In this document: one piece after another, positions 1-9,311 of the stretch | Layout of the letters: each line of letters starts with the position of its first letter | How positions within the stretch are numbered: the first letter of the stretch is position 1 | NCBI GenBank assembly: GCA_946411985.1 | Contig: CAMKFY010000002.1 | Location: forward strand, 1-35,040 | DNA length: 35,040 nucleotides | Reading direction: 5' to 3' | Origin: an uncultured Clostridiaceae bacterium | GTDB lineage: Bacteria > Bacillota > Clostridia > Oscillospirales > Ruminococcaceae | Program-made: the position numbers and the translations under genes | Notes under the pieces: generated by a model | What the model was told of the DNA's origin: nothing | The model's database searches: none | Seen by the model: only the letters and a program-made list of their open reading frames with translations

Positions 1-218
1 AAAATAGCAATAACACCCGGCGCCCCAGTTATAGCAGCTGTTAAAACTGTAAACAGATTAACGCTAACATAATCTGTTAGAAAATAACCCAGCCCACCCA
101 AACATAGGAGCCCCGACAGGCTCCCTAAAGACATAGCTTTAAAAAAATTATTAAAGCTCATATAAAAGCTAAGCATAACTATAAATATAAATAGTAAAAG
201 TAAATATTCCGGTAACAT
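1..218 (-). CDS. bofA: BofA-family protein (pro-sigmaK processing inhibitor), truncated by the left window edge
   Basis: Minus strand from ATG at 218 reads MLPEYLLLLFIFIVMLSFYMSFNNFFKAMSLGSLSGLLCLGGLGYFLTDYVSVNLFTVLTAAITGAPGVIAI. The 'NLFTVLTAAITGAPGV' motif is typical of BofA. AGGAAGGTG ribosome-binding site upstream. Directly follows yaaL, as in Bacillus. Confidence 0.85.
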   Translation of the reverse strand, partial: MLPEYLLLLFIFIVMLSFYMSFNNFFKAMSLGSLSGLLCLGGLGYFLTDYVSVNLFTVLTAAITGAPGVIAI

Positions 219-229
219 AAAACACCTTC

Positions 230-508
230 CTAACCTGTAACGCACACCATCTTTGCGCCACAACGAATTTTTCGTTTCCTAGCCTCTTTAATTAAATAGT
301 TATATCGCTTTTCTAGCGATTCAATATTATATATACAAGACTCTATCAAATCAAAATCTGTTTGCAAATTAAATTCTGTGTTTGCATGCTTTAATTTAGC
401 TTTAACCTCCTCCATTTCTTCTAAAATTTCACAGCGCTTTCTCTCCATTTCAGCTAAATAAAATTTGTCTTCTTCATTTAATTTCACTTTCTCCGCCTTT
501 TTAGACAT
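230..508 (-). CDS. yaaL: DUF2508 / YaaL-family protein
   Basis: Small charged coiled protein, MSKKAEKVKLNEEDKFYLAEMERKRCEI..., immediately upstream of bofA (conserved recR-yaaL-bofA order). The ORF is open to 568, but the internal Met at 508 is the more likely start. Confidence 0.65.
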   Translation of the reverse strand: MSKKAEKVKLNEEDKFYLAEMERKRCEILEEMEEVKAKLKHANTEFNLQTDFDLIESCIYNIESLEKRYNYLIKEARKRKIRCGAKMVCVTG

Positions 509-700
509 AATTTTTTGTATTGTTATAAAAATACCACTAAACTTTTCACAAATATTCACAATAAGCACACCTCCATTTTTAACATCCTTCTTTTAGGTTA
601 CGGTGTTATTATTGGCAGATTAACAAATTTTATAAATTTTTTTCAAATGTATTTAATTTTTTTAAATTTATTCTTTAAATTTAAATTTTATTCCTATTTC

Positions 701-792
701 AAATTAAAAAATTACAGTTTTAAAATAACCACAGTAGCACAAGTTAAAACCCCATTAAATTAACGAGCAGAAAATATAACAACACCAAAAAA
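701..792. repeat. Degenerate direct copy of the 3' part of the metal permease gene (original about 881-975)
   Basis: aaattaaaaa...taaaataaccacagtagc...taacgagcagaaaa is present at 701-774 and again at 881-955, offset about 181 bp. The outer copy lies downstream of the CDS stop and is frameshifted. Confidence 0.7.
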
Positions 793-833
793 TTTATTAA
801 ATTAAAATAAATTTTAGTATTTATATATAAAAT

Positions 834-1667
834 TTAACTCCCAGAATAGCTTATATTTTTTAGCCTTGCCACCAAACTATAAATTAAAAATATAGTCAAA
901 TTTAAAATAACCACAGTAGCGCCAGTTGGAATTGAATATACTAACGAGCAGAAAAAGCCAACAACAAAACAAAAAACAGAATTTAACGCAGAAAATATAA
1001 CAACTGTTTTATATTTTCTAAACAACCTACTAGCCGATAAAACCGGAAAAATTATTAAACTAGAAATAAGTAAAGACCCAACCATTTTAATGCCTACCAC
1101 CACAACAACAGCTGTTAAAACAGCCACGCACACATTATAAAGCCTAACCTTAATGCCCGTGGCAACTGCAAAATCTTCATCAAATGTTATTGCAAATATT
1201 TTGTTATGCAAAAAAATAAACATAAAAATAACAATAACAGAAAAAACCACGCTAAATAACAAATCTACGTTATTTAACGTTAATATACTGCCAAACATAT
1301 AGTTTAAAACGTCTACATTCATACCAGTAGTAATAGACACCACCAATATACCTATTGAAAGTGAACTATTAGACAAAATAGCTATTGCAGAATCACTTTT
1401 AACCCTACTATTTTCATTTAACATAAGCAACAATATAGCAAACCCCACCACAACCGGTATGGAAAGCAAAAAAGGTGCCCAATTCAAAGCAGAAGAAACC
1501 GCAAAAGTAGAAAACCCAATATGCGAAAGCCCGTCGCCTATCATGGCACACCTTTTAAACACCAAATTAACTCCTAAAAGAGCAACACAAATAGAAATAA
1601 AAACACCAGCTAAAAAAGCTCGTTGCAAAAAAGCATATTTAAACACATTAGTAACAACACCAAACAA
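834..1667 (-). CDS. znuB: Metal (zinc/manganese) ABC transporter permease, ZnuB family
   Basis: 277-aa polytopic ABC-3 family protein (LGVNLVFKRCAMIGDGLSHIGFSTFAV...) in an operon with a cognate ATPase and solute-binding protein. Confidence 0.88.
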   Translation of the reverse strand: MFGVVTNVFKYAFLQRAFLAGVFISICVALLGVNLVFKRCAMIGDGLSHIGFSTFAVSSALNWAPFLLSIPVVVGFAILLLMLNENSRVKSDSAIAILSNSSLSIGILVVSITTGMNVDVLNYMFGSILTLNNVDLLFSVVFSVIVIFMFIFLHNKIFAITFDEDFAVATGIKVRLYNVCVAVLTAVVVVVGIKMVGSLLISSLIIFPVLSASRLFRKYKTVVIFSALNSVFCFVVGFFCSLVYSIPTGATVVILNLTIFLIYSLVARLKNISYSGS

Positions 1668-1669
1668 AT

Positions 1670-2374
1670 CTACTTCTCCTTTAAAAACGCTTTTGATACA
1701 TTGCTCTTTAAATAGGCTGCAACCTCTCCAAAAAACAACAACTTTTTATTTATATGCAATATCTTTTTAGCGCAAAATATTGCAGACTTTATATCATGCG
1801 ACACCATAACAATTGCAATGTTTTGCTTTTCATTTAACATTTTCATTACAACATAAAAATGCTCCGCAAACATAGGGTCTACCCCTGCGCACGGCTCATC
1901 TAAAAATAAAACACGCTTAGCAGCAATAATGGCTCTTGCCAAAAACACCTTCTGCTGCTGCCCCTTAGAAAGATTTTTAAAATACATAGTTTTTAAATTT
2001 TCTATTTTTAAAAGCTTTAAAACCTCTTGCAGTCTATTAAAATGCCAAGGCCTAAAAAACGGAGAAAACCCCATGCCATTAACAAAGCCAGATAGGACAA
2101 CTTCCTGCACACTAGCAGGAAAACCTTTTTTTAAAGCAGTTTTTTGTGGCATATAACCCACTTCATTTCGTTTGAAATTAAAAATAACACCACCACTTGC
2201 AGGCCTTTTTAAGCCCAACATGCCTCTTAAAAGAGTGCTTTTGCCAGAGCCGTTCTCCCCCAATATAACTATGTAATCTTTAGGGTATATTTTAAAAGAC
2301 ACGCCATCTACAGCAACCTTCTCACCATATTTAACAACCAAATTTTCACAACTTATTAACTCCATAGTTAACAC
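1670..2374 (-). CDS. znuC: Metal ABC transporter ATP-binding protein, ZnuC family
   Basis: Walker A GENGSGKST, signature LSKGQQQKV, Walker B RVLFLDEPCAGVD, H-loop VSHD. Confidence 0.9.
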   Translation of the reverse strand: MLTMELISCENLVVKYGEKVAVDGVSFKIYPKDYIVILGENGSGKSTLLRGMLGLKRPASGGVIFNFKRNEVGYMPQKTALKKGFPASVQEVVLSGFVNGMGFSPFFRPWHFNRLQEVLKLLKIENLKTMYFKNLSKGQQQKVFLARAIIAAKRVLFLDEPCAGVDPMFAEHFYVVMKMLNEKQNIAIVMVSHDIKSAIFCAKKILHINKKLLFFGEVAAYLKSNVSKAFLKEK

Positions 2375-3309
2375 AAAGCCTCTTTTAAAGTTTTAACATT
2401 TTCCTCTATGAAATTTAGAAATGTTTTGCCATTTTTAAAATCTTCCTTCGAACAATTATGACACGAATAAAAAACTTTCACCTTAGCTCCTACCTCATCT
2501 GCTATAGTTTTAGAAAGAGCACCGCTACTTTGTTCTAATTTTAAAATAAGCGGCACATTTTCCCTTTTAGCAACCTTCACAACATTAGACACATCTAATG
2601 AACCAACATCTGTGTTTGAACTGCAACCAGAATAAGGCGTTATATATTTAAGCCCATAGCAGTTAACAAAATACAAAAACGGAAACCTATCCGCAAACAC
2701 CAAAATATCTCTTTTTCTATTAGCCACAACATCTTTAAAACTATTGTTTAAACGGTTTAACTCTTTTAAATATATTCCCATATTTTCATTATACTTTGTG
2801 CCATTTTCTTTATCTATTTCACAAATTTTATTGGCAATACATTTCACTATTTTTACACAATTTGGCAACGAAGTCCACACATGTTCATCTTTAAATTTAC
2901 AGCCACTAGAATTTAAAACAACATCACCATCATCTTTGAAAATATCTAGAAAAGATAAACAGGAGCCAGAAGATTTTTTTAAAGATTTTAAAATTTTATC
3001 CACCCAAACGTCATTCTCCCCTCCTGTATATATAAATAAATCTGCATCTTTAACTTCTCTAATATCGCCAGCAGAAGGCTCAAAAGAATGAGCATCCACC
3101 CCGGGCGGTATTAACATTTTAACACGCACACCATCTACATTCTTCGTTATCTGCCGAGCAAAATCATAATGTGGAAACATTGTAGTAACAATTTTTACAC
3201 GACAATTTGAATAGCTATCTTTCCCCTTATTGAAACTGCACCCCAAAATAAACAGCAAAAAGCAAACAAAAACAGCAAAACTCAAAAAAAACCTTTTCAT
3301 ATAAACCAT
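2368..3309 (-). CDS. znuA: Metal ABC transporter substrate-binding lipoprotein, ZnuA family
   Basis: Lipobox LFILGC; His-containing motifs FPHYDFARQI, DAHSFEPSAGDI and DEHVWTS typical of cluster A-I metal-binding proteins. Overlaps znuC. Start may be Met at 3300. Confidence 0.88.
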   Translation of the reverse strand: MVYMKRFFLSFAVFVCFLLFILGCSFNKGKDSYSNCRVKIVTTMFPHYDFARQITKNVDGVRVKMLIPPGVDAHSFEPSAGDIREVKDADLFIYTGGENDVWVDKILKSLKKSSGSCLSFLDIFKDDGDVVLNSSGCKFKDEHVWTSLPNCVKIVKCIANKICEIDKENGTKYNENMGIYLKELNRLNNSFKDVVANRKRDILVFADRFPFLYFVNCYGLKYITPYSGCSSNTDVGSLDVSNVVKVAKRENVPLILKLEQSSGALSKTIADEVGAKVKVFYSCHNCSKEDFKNGKTFLNFIEENVKTLKEALC

Positions 3310-3559
3310 ACCTAAGAGAATATATTTTTTTCAATAACACACACCTTTCATATTAGCATATTTACAAAAACTAGTCAACAAAACCAAAAATATATTACAA
3401 CATCTAGGTATATATAAAATTTTAACATTTAAGAAAAACACTAAACCACTAAACTAATTTATAATCTAAATCTTCTCTTTAAGCATAAACAATATTTCTG
3501 TAGATAATTAATTTAATATTTAAATAGTGTAAGTTAAAAATAGGTGTGTTAAATATATT

Positions 3560-3587
3560 TTGTATAGTATAAACTATGAGTTATAAT
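3560..3587 (+). promoter_or_regulatory. Putative sigma-A promoter TTGTAT-N16-TATAAT
   Basis: ttgtat 3560-3565, tataat 3582-3587. Confidence 0.45.
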
Positions 3588-3593
3588 TTTATA

Positions 3594-3655
3594 ACAACTA
3601 CATAGCAGATAAGAGATAACATTGCATATAAACCATATTAATCTGCTATTTTTTA
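3594..3655 (+). ncRNA. Putative small RNA or leader ending in an intrinsic terminator
   Basis: Downstream of the predicted promoter: perfect 9-bp stem ATAGCAGAT(3602-3610)/ATCTGCTAT(3641-3649) followed by a T tract, with a 30-nt loop. No ORF in between. Confidence 0.35.
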
Positions 3656-3727
3656 AATAAATTTAAATTTAATGTTGATTTAAACTAAAATATAGTTTAA
3701 AATAAAATGGTTGCTCATTATTATTTC

Positions 3728-3803
3728 GCGCCTGTAGCTCAATGGATAGAGCGTTGGACTCCGGCTCCAAAGGTTGCAGATTCGAATTCTGTCGGGCGCA
3801 CCA
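3728..3803 (+). tRNA. tRNA-Arg(CCG), CCA encoded
   Basis: Full cloverleaf: GCGCCTG/CGGGCGC acceptor, GCTC/GAGC D-stem, TTGGA-CTCCGGC-TCCAA anticodon arm (anticodon CCG), TTCGAAT T-loop, A-CCA 3' end. Confidence 0.93.
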
Positions 3804-4150
3804 TAAAATTTGTTAAATTTAAAGCTTTTATAGCTTTGTTGCGTTTTATGCAACACATTTTAGCTAAAAATAAAGCAAAAATAATAAATTTTATAATACA
3901 TAAACCAAATTTTAATGTTGTAGTAAATAACATATTGCATAATTGCTTGCAAAAAAAAATATAAAATGATACAATACTGCAGGAAGTTGGAACATAACTT
4001 TTTAAATAGAGGCCTTTAAAGTTTAAGTTTATACATGCAATGTTAATTACATTAACTATTTAAAATTTGAGTGATGTGTTAGCTTAATTTTAGCATACAA
4101 ACTTTTTTAGTAGTAAAGGTATTAAGTTTTATAAATGGGGGTTATTTACA

Positions 4151-5323
4151 ATGGATTATGGCAGCATATCTTTAGAGGAACACTATAAATGGCGTGGGAA
4201 ACTAGAAGTGGTGCCCACCGTGCCTTTAGACAATATGAAAGACCTTTCAATAGCATACACGCCTGGAGTGGCTCAGCCTTGTTTAGAAATTCAAAAGGAT
4301 ATATCTAAAAGCTACACACTAACTGGCAGATGGAACACAATAGCTGTGGTTACAGATGGCTCGGCAGTTTTGGGGCTTGGTGATATAGGCCCAGAAGCTG
4401 GAATGCCTGTTATGGAGGGTAAATGCGTTTTGTTTAAACGGTTTGCAAATGTAAACGCAATACCTATTTGTATACGCTCAAAAGATGTAGACAGCATAGT
4501 AAAAACAGTGTCGCTAATAAGTGGTAGTTTTGGTGGTATAAATTTAGAAGATATATCTGCTCCACGTTGTTTTGAAATAGAACGCAAGCTAAAAGAAGTT
4601 TGTGATATACCTATTTTTCACGATGACCAACACGGAACTGCTGTGGTAACTCTTGCTGCAATTATAAACGCTTTAAAATTAGTAGGCAAAAAAATTGAAG
4701 ATGTTAAGGTGGTCACAAGTGGGGCTGGAGCTGCTGGCATAGCAATAATAAAGCTTTTAATGGCGGTGGGGCTGGAAAATGTTATAATGTGTGATAGAAC
4801 TGGCGCAATATACAAAGGCAGAAGTGGTTTAAACAAAGAAAAAGAAGAAATGGCAGAAATATCTAATAAAAATAGGGAAAAGGGTCTTTTAGAAGACGTA
4901 ATAAAAGGAGCGGATGTTTTTATAGGCGTATCAGCACCAGGCACTGTTACTAAAAACATGGTAAAGTCTATGGCTAAAAACCCAATACTGTTCCCTATGG
5001 CAAACCCCACTCCAGAAATAATGCCTGAAGACGCGTTAGAAGCTGGAGCTGCTGTTGTGGGCACTGGTAGGAGTGATTTTAGCAATCAAATTAACAACGT
5101 GCTCGCCTTCCCTGGAATATTTAGAGGAGCATTAGACGTAAGAGCGAAAGATATAAATGACGAAATGAAAATAGCTGCTGCCTACGCTATTGCAAACATA
5201 ATTGAAGAGAAGGAGTTAAATAAAGATTACATAATACCAAGCCCATTTAACCCAGAAGTTAAAGAAAAAATAGCCAGTGCTGTAGCAGAGGCTGCGAAAA
5301 AAACGGGAGTGGCTAGGTTGTAG
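4151..5323 (+). CDS. Malic enzyme (NAD(P)-dependent, malate oxidoreductase)
   Basis: 390 aa; SIAYTPGVAQPCLEI, GLGDIGPEAGMPVMEGKCVLFKRFANVNAIPI, FHDDQHGTAVVTLAA, GAGAAGIAI and FALANPTPEI-like (FPMANPTPEIMPEDA) motifs. Confidence 0.95.
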   Translation: MDYGSISLEEHYKWRGKLEVVPTVPLDNMKDLSIAYTPGVAQPCLEIQKDISKSYTLTGRWNTIAVVTDGSAVLGLGDIGPEAGMPVMEGKCVLFKRFANVNAIPICIRSKDVDSIVKTVSLISGSFGGINLEDISAPRCFEIERKLKEVCDIPIFHDDQHGTAVVTLAAIINALKLVGKKIEDVKVVTSGAGAAGIAIIKLLMAVGLENVIMCDRTGAIYKGRSGLNKEKEEMAEISNKNREKGLLEDVIKGADVFIGVSAPGTVTKNMVKSMAKNPILFPMANPTPEIMPEDALEAGAAVVGTGRSDFSNQINNVLAFPGIFRGALDVRAKDINDEMKIAAAYAIANIIEEKELNKDYIIPSPFNPEVKEKIASAVAEAAKKTGVARL

Positions 5324-5485
5324 TTTTTTTGTAAAACACCTTTAAAAACCATTAGCAGCTACTATATAGCATTATAAAATTGTGTACATTGTTTAGCTTT
5401 TATACATAATATGGTGTGGTTGTGTTGCTGATGGTTTATTTTGCTTGTTCTTATGTTTAGTTTTTACTTTATGGAGGGTGTTTTT

Positions 5486-6877
5486 TTGTTTCGTGAATTA
5501 AACTCGTTTTTGAAATATTGCATTAACAAAAAAGTAGCTTTTATTGGCGTTGGAGTGTCTAATTTTAAAGCTATAATTATGTTTCTAGAGAAAGGCATTA
5601 ATGTAACAGTTCTAGACAAAAAAAGTGAAGTTGAGCTTGGCAATAAAGCTAACATATTAAAAGAAGCTGGAGCCACGTTTATATGCGGTGAGGATTATCT
5701 TAATAATATTTTAAATTTCGACATAGTAATACGGTCACCTGGTGTATATTTTAATAACAGTGTACTGCAAGCTGCAATTAAAAAAGGTGTTGTTGTAACG
5801 TCTGAAATGGAGCTTTTTTTCGATTTTTGCCCATGTAAAATTATAGCAATAACAGGCTCCGACGGAAAAACAACAACAACAACTTTAATAGCATCTATCT
5901 TAAAGCAGGATGGCTTTAACGTTCATGTGGGCGGAAACATTGGCAAACCTTTGTTATGCGAATTGCAGAATATAGGTGAGAGCGATGTTTGCGTTGTGGA
6001 GCTCTCTAGTTTTCAACTGCTTTCTATGCGAAAATCGCCAGACATAGCCGTTATAACGAATATATCTGAAAACCACCTAGACGTTCATAAAAACATGGGC
6101 GAATATATTAAAGCAAAACAGAATATATTCATCCATCAAAATGCATTTTCAAAATTGATATTAAACTTAGATAATAATATATGTTGTGGGTTTGAAGATT
6201 ATGCAAGAGGCTTTGTTAAAAAGTTTAGCATGAAAAGCAAGATTTTAAACGGCGCCTTTTATGAAGAAAATAGTCAAAATTTATACCACGCTAAAAATGG
6301 CAAATATGAAAAAATTTTAAATTCTAAAGATATAGCACTTTTAGGAGCTCACAACATTGAAAATTTTTTAGCTGTAATAGCGGCCGTGTATGGTATGGCA
6401 AGCCCAAGCAGCATAAAAAAGGTGGCAAAAGAGTTTAAAGGAGTAAAACATAGGCTGGAGCTTGTGAAAAATAACGATAATATATTGTGGTATAACGATT
6501 CTATAGCCACCACTCCAACAAGAACAATAGCGGCTCTAAATAGCTTTAAAAATAATATAATATTAATAGCAGGTGGGTATGATAAAAAAGTGCCTTTTGA
6601 CGGATTAATAGACGAAATTTTAAAAAAGGTTAAGGCATTAATTTTAATAGGAGATACTGCAAACAAAATAGAATGCGGCATCAAAAATAACAATAATTTT
6701 TGTGAAGATTTTAAAATTTTAAGGGCAAAAAGTGTGAGCGATGCTGTTGTTAAAGCTAAAAAATTAGCAACATGTGGTGATGTTGTATTGTTTTCACCGG
6801 CTTGCGCTAGCTTTGATATGTATAGCAATTTTGAAGAGCGTGGCAAGGATTTTGTAAAATCTGTTTTAAAAATATAA
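5486..6877 (+). CDS. murD: UDP-N-acetylmuramoylalanine--D-glutamate ligase
   Basis: ATP-binding ITGSDGKTTTTTLI, NISENHLDVH, LAGGYDKKVPFDGL, LFSPACASFDMYSNFEERGKDF. Likely TTG start at 5486 after GGAGG; the track ORF opens at 5441. Confidence 0.93.
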   Translation: MFRELNSFLKYCINKKVAFIGVGVSNFKAIIMFLEKGINVTVLDKKSEVELGNKANILKEAGATFICGEDYLNNILNFDIVIRSPGVYFNNSVLQAAIKKGVVVTSEMELFFDFCPCKIIAITGSDGKTTTTTLIASILKQDGFNVHVGGNIGKPLLCELQNIGESDVCVVELSSFQLLSMRKSPDIAVITNISENHLDVHKNMGEYIKAKQNIFIHQNAFSKLILNLDNNICCGFEDYARGFVKKFSMKSKILNGAFYEENSQNLYHAKNGKYEKILNSKDIALLGAHNIENFLAVIAAVYGMASPSSIKKVAKEFKGVKHRLELVKNNDNILWYNDSIATTPTRTIAALNSFKNNIILIAGGYDKKVPFDGLIDEILKKVKALILIGDTANKIECGIKNNNNFCEDFKILRAKSVSDAVVKAKKLATCGDVVLFSPACASFDMYSNFEERGKDFVKSVLKI

Positions 6878-6904
6878 GAGAATGTTTGGAGTTTTAAATT
6901 TAGC

Positions 6905-7891
6905 ATGTTAAATTCAAAATTACTTTTAGAATTGTGTTCCATAAATAGCATATCTGGCAGAGAGAAAGATATAAGTGAATATTTAAAAGAAAAGCTTAAA
7001 AAATATTCAAATAATGTTTATATAACAAAGTTAAATAGCGTTATATGCGAAGTTAGAAAGCCAAAAGAAGGCGCGCCAAAAATAGTGTTAGAAGCGCACA
7101 CCGATACAGTAGGCTTAGTAGCAAACGCTATAACAAGCAGTGGCTATATTAAAGCTTCGTGTTGCGGTGGGATGGATTTTAAAAGTTTAATATATAAAAA
7201 GGTTACAGTGTGCTCGGAGCCAAAATTAAATGGCTTCATATTTAAAAATAATCAAAGTGCAAACGATATTCTTGTTGATGTTGGCTTAAAACCAGAATTA
7301 GTAAAGCAATATGTTAAAGAAGGCGATGCTATAGTTTTTGATTATAACCCCGTAATGTTGCAAAATAACAGAGTATGCGTTCGCTATTTAGATAATAGAG
7401 CTTCTGTTTTTGCAATTCTTTTAGCGCTGGAAAAATTAAAAGAAGAAAATTTAAAAGCAGGCATATATGCTATGTTTAGCTCCCTAGAAGAAACTTCGCA
7501 GGGGGGCGCTGCCACTTCAAGCTATGAACTAAATCCAAATATTGCTATATGCGTAGACGTTAGCTTTGCAAAAACTTTAGGTGTTGACAGCTCAACATCT
7601 TTAGGCATTATGGGGCATGGCCCTATGATAGGCATATCCCCTATTTTAAACAGAACTCTATCAACACAATTTATAGATATAGCCAAAAAAAATAATATAC
7701 CATATCAACTAGAAGTAATGAACGGGCTCACAGGCACAAATGCCGACAGCATAACCATAACAAAAGGTGGCGTGCCTTGCGCACTGCTTTCAATACCACT
7801 TAAAAATATGCACACGTCGTTTGAAATAGTAGACATTAACGATATACATAACACAGCAAATTTAATTTACAATGCTATTTTAAATTTTTAA
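6905..7891 (+). CDS. M42 family aminopeptidase (intact active site)
   Basis: EAHTDTVG, RYLDNRAS, SSLEETSQGGA, CVDVSF and NMHTSFEIVD correspond to the M42 metal ligands and catalytic Glu. Confidence 0.88.
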   Translation: MLNSKLLLELCSINSISGREKDISEYLKEKLKKYSNNVYITKLNSVICEVRKPKEGAPKIVLEAHTDTVGLVANAITSSGYIKASCCGGMDFKSLIYKKVTVCSEPKLNGFIFKNNQSANDILVDVGLKPELVKQYVKEGDAIVFDYNPVMLQNNRVCVRYLDNRASVFAILLALEKLKEENLKAGIYAMFSSLEETSQGGAATSSYELNPNIAICVDVSFAKTLGVDSSTSLGIMGHGPMIGISPILNRTLSTQFIDIAKKNNIPYQLEVMNGLTGTNADSITITKGGVPCALLSIPLKNMHTSFEIVDINDIHNTANLIYNAILNF

Positions 7892-7959
7892 ATTTTTAAA
7901 TTTTTATGTGATAGTTTAAATATACACGCGCTTAAAATATTAAAAAAGGGTGTTGGGCT

Positions 7960-8961
7960 TTGGAAGATATAAAATGCATATTAGAGAAGTTTTGTGAAAT
8001 AAATTCAACAATTTCGCAAGAAGAGTTAGCAATAAAAGAAATTACTAAGTTTTTACCGAGTAGTTGTGTATATAAAAAAGATGGAATAGGAAATTTAGTG
8101 GTAAATAAAAACGTAAACGGCTCAAATCTTAGTATAATGCTAACAGCAAACATAGACGAGCAAGGGCTCATGGCATCTGACATAGAGCCGTGCGGAAGTG
8201 TTAAATTTAAAGCTTTAGGCGGCATAGATATAGCGTGTCTGCCGGGCAGTAGAATAATATCAAAAAACAATTTAAATGGCGTTATATGCATGAAAAAACC
8301 AGTACACCTACAAACTGATGAAGAAAGAAGAGGTTATGTTAACATTAAAGAACTATTCATAGACTTTGGTTTTGCAAACAAAGAGCAGGCAGAAAAGCAT
8401 ATAACGCTTGGCGAGATATTTAGATTTAGTAACGAAAATTTAAACTTTTATTATTCTAATGTAATTTCAAAATTCGTGGCAGATAAAGCTTGTTGCGCTA
8501 TATTACTAAAATTATTAAAAAACCTAGATTTAAATTTTAGTGCCGCATTTTTGGTTAAAGAAAAGATAGGATTAAATTCAGCTAAAACAGCCACATATAT
8601 GTTAAAACCAAATATTGCAATAGTTATAAAGCCATATGTGGAGCCAAATAAAAATTTAAAAGATATAATAATACCAATTGCAAGTAAAGGCGTGGTATAT
8701 AGCGAACAGTTAATAAATATTCTTTACAACACAGCAAAAGAGAAAAATATAGCCATAAGGAAGGTTGTTTTAAACGAACTAATAAACACATCAAAAGCTA
8801 TAGCAACATCTTTAAGCGGAGTGGAAGTTATATCTTTAATGCTGCCTTGCAAGCAGTTTGGAGTTTTTAATGTTATAGATAAGGATACTACTCTAAATTT
8901 ATACGAAATTATTAGTAGTTTCTTAACAAATTTGGCTAGTTCTAACATTAATTTAATTTAG
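7960..8961 (+). CDS. M42-family paralog predicted to lack metal binding (pseudoenzyme)
   Basis: M42-like over its full length (333 aa), TTG start. Ligand positions are substituted: ANIDE (H to N), VADK (D to A), KEKIGL (EE to EK), IVIKPY (D to K), KQFGVF (H to F). Confidence 0.75.
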   Translation: MEDIKCILEKFCEINSTISQEELAIKEITKFLPSSCVYKKDGIGNLVVNKNVNGSNLSIMLTANIDEQGLMASDIEPCGSVKFKALGGIDIACLPGSRIISKNNLNGVICMKKPVHLQTDEERRGYVNIKELFIDFGFANKEQAEKHITLGEIFRFSNENLNFYYSNVISKFVADKACCAILLKLLKNLDLNFSAAFLVKEKIGLNSAKTATYMLKPNIAIVIKPYVEPNKNLKDIIIPIASKGVVYSEQLINILYNTAKEKNIAIRKVVLNELINTSKAIATSLSGVEVISLMLPCKQFGVFNVIDKDTTLNLYEIISSFLTNLASSNINLI

Positions 8962-8983
8962 TAAAATATAACACTATTTATTT

Positions 8984-9114
8984 GCTGTTGCATTGCAAAC
9001 AGTTTAAATTTTTTAATGTTATAGATAAATATACTATTTCTAAAATTTATACGAGATTGTTAACAGTTTCTTAACAAATTTGGTTAGTTCTAATATTAAT
9101 TTAATTTAGTAAAA
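8984..9114. repeat. Degenerate direct copy of the 3' end of the second M42 gene (original 8841-8966)
   Basis: Near-matching run including tttaatgttatagataa..tact, ttcttaacaaatttgg.tagttctaa.attaatttaatttagtaaaat. Offset 143-148 bp; the copy has indels and stops. Confidence 0.85.
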
Positions 9115-9195
9115 TGCAACAATTAAATTCAAATTTATATAAACTCTCATAAAAAGTTTCTAGCAAGTTTATATAAAAAATACGCACAATAATAG

Positions 9196-9236
9196 CATAG
9201 GTTTAAATAAAATTATTAAATCTATGTAAAATTTTT
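9196..9236 (+). terminator. Putative intrinsic terminator
   Basis: CATAGgTTTAA...TTAAAtCTATG hairpin followed by taaaattttt. Confidence 0.45.
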
Positions 9237-9311
9237 ATGTTACCTGTGGTTATTATACGCACGCTATTTGTGTGCTATTTAAATTTATAATATTACATAT
9301 AGGAGCCACAA

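Noticed and set aside
515-763. + strand ORF of 82 aa
   Set aside because: Low-complexity AT-rich translation in a spacer overlapping the yaaL 5' end and the degenerate znuB repeat; no RBS or family resemblance.
3707-3964. ORFs across 3707-3964 (+) and 3739-3933 (-)
   Set aside because: Both read through the tRNA-Arg gene; spurious.
4312-5085. Antisense ORFs opposite malic enzyme (and similar shadows opposite murD, ftsZ, P-type ATPase, sigE, rpoD)
   Set aside because: Antisense shadows of clearly identified genes; no independent coding evidence.
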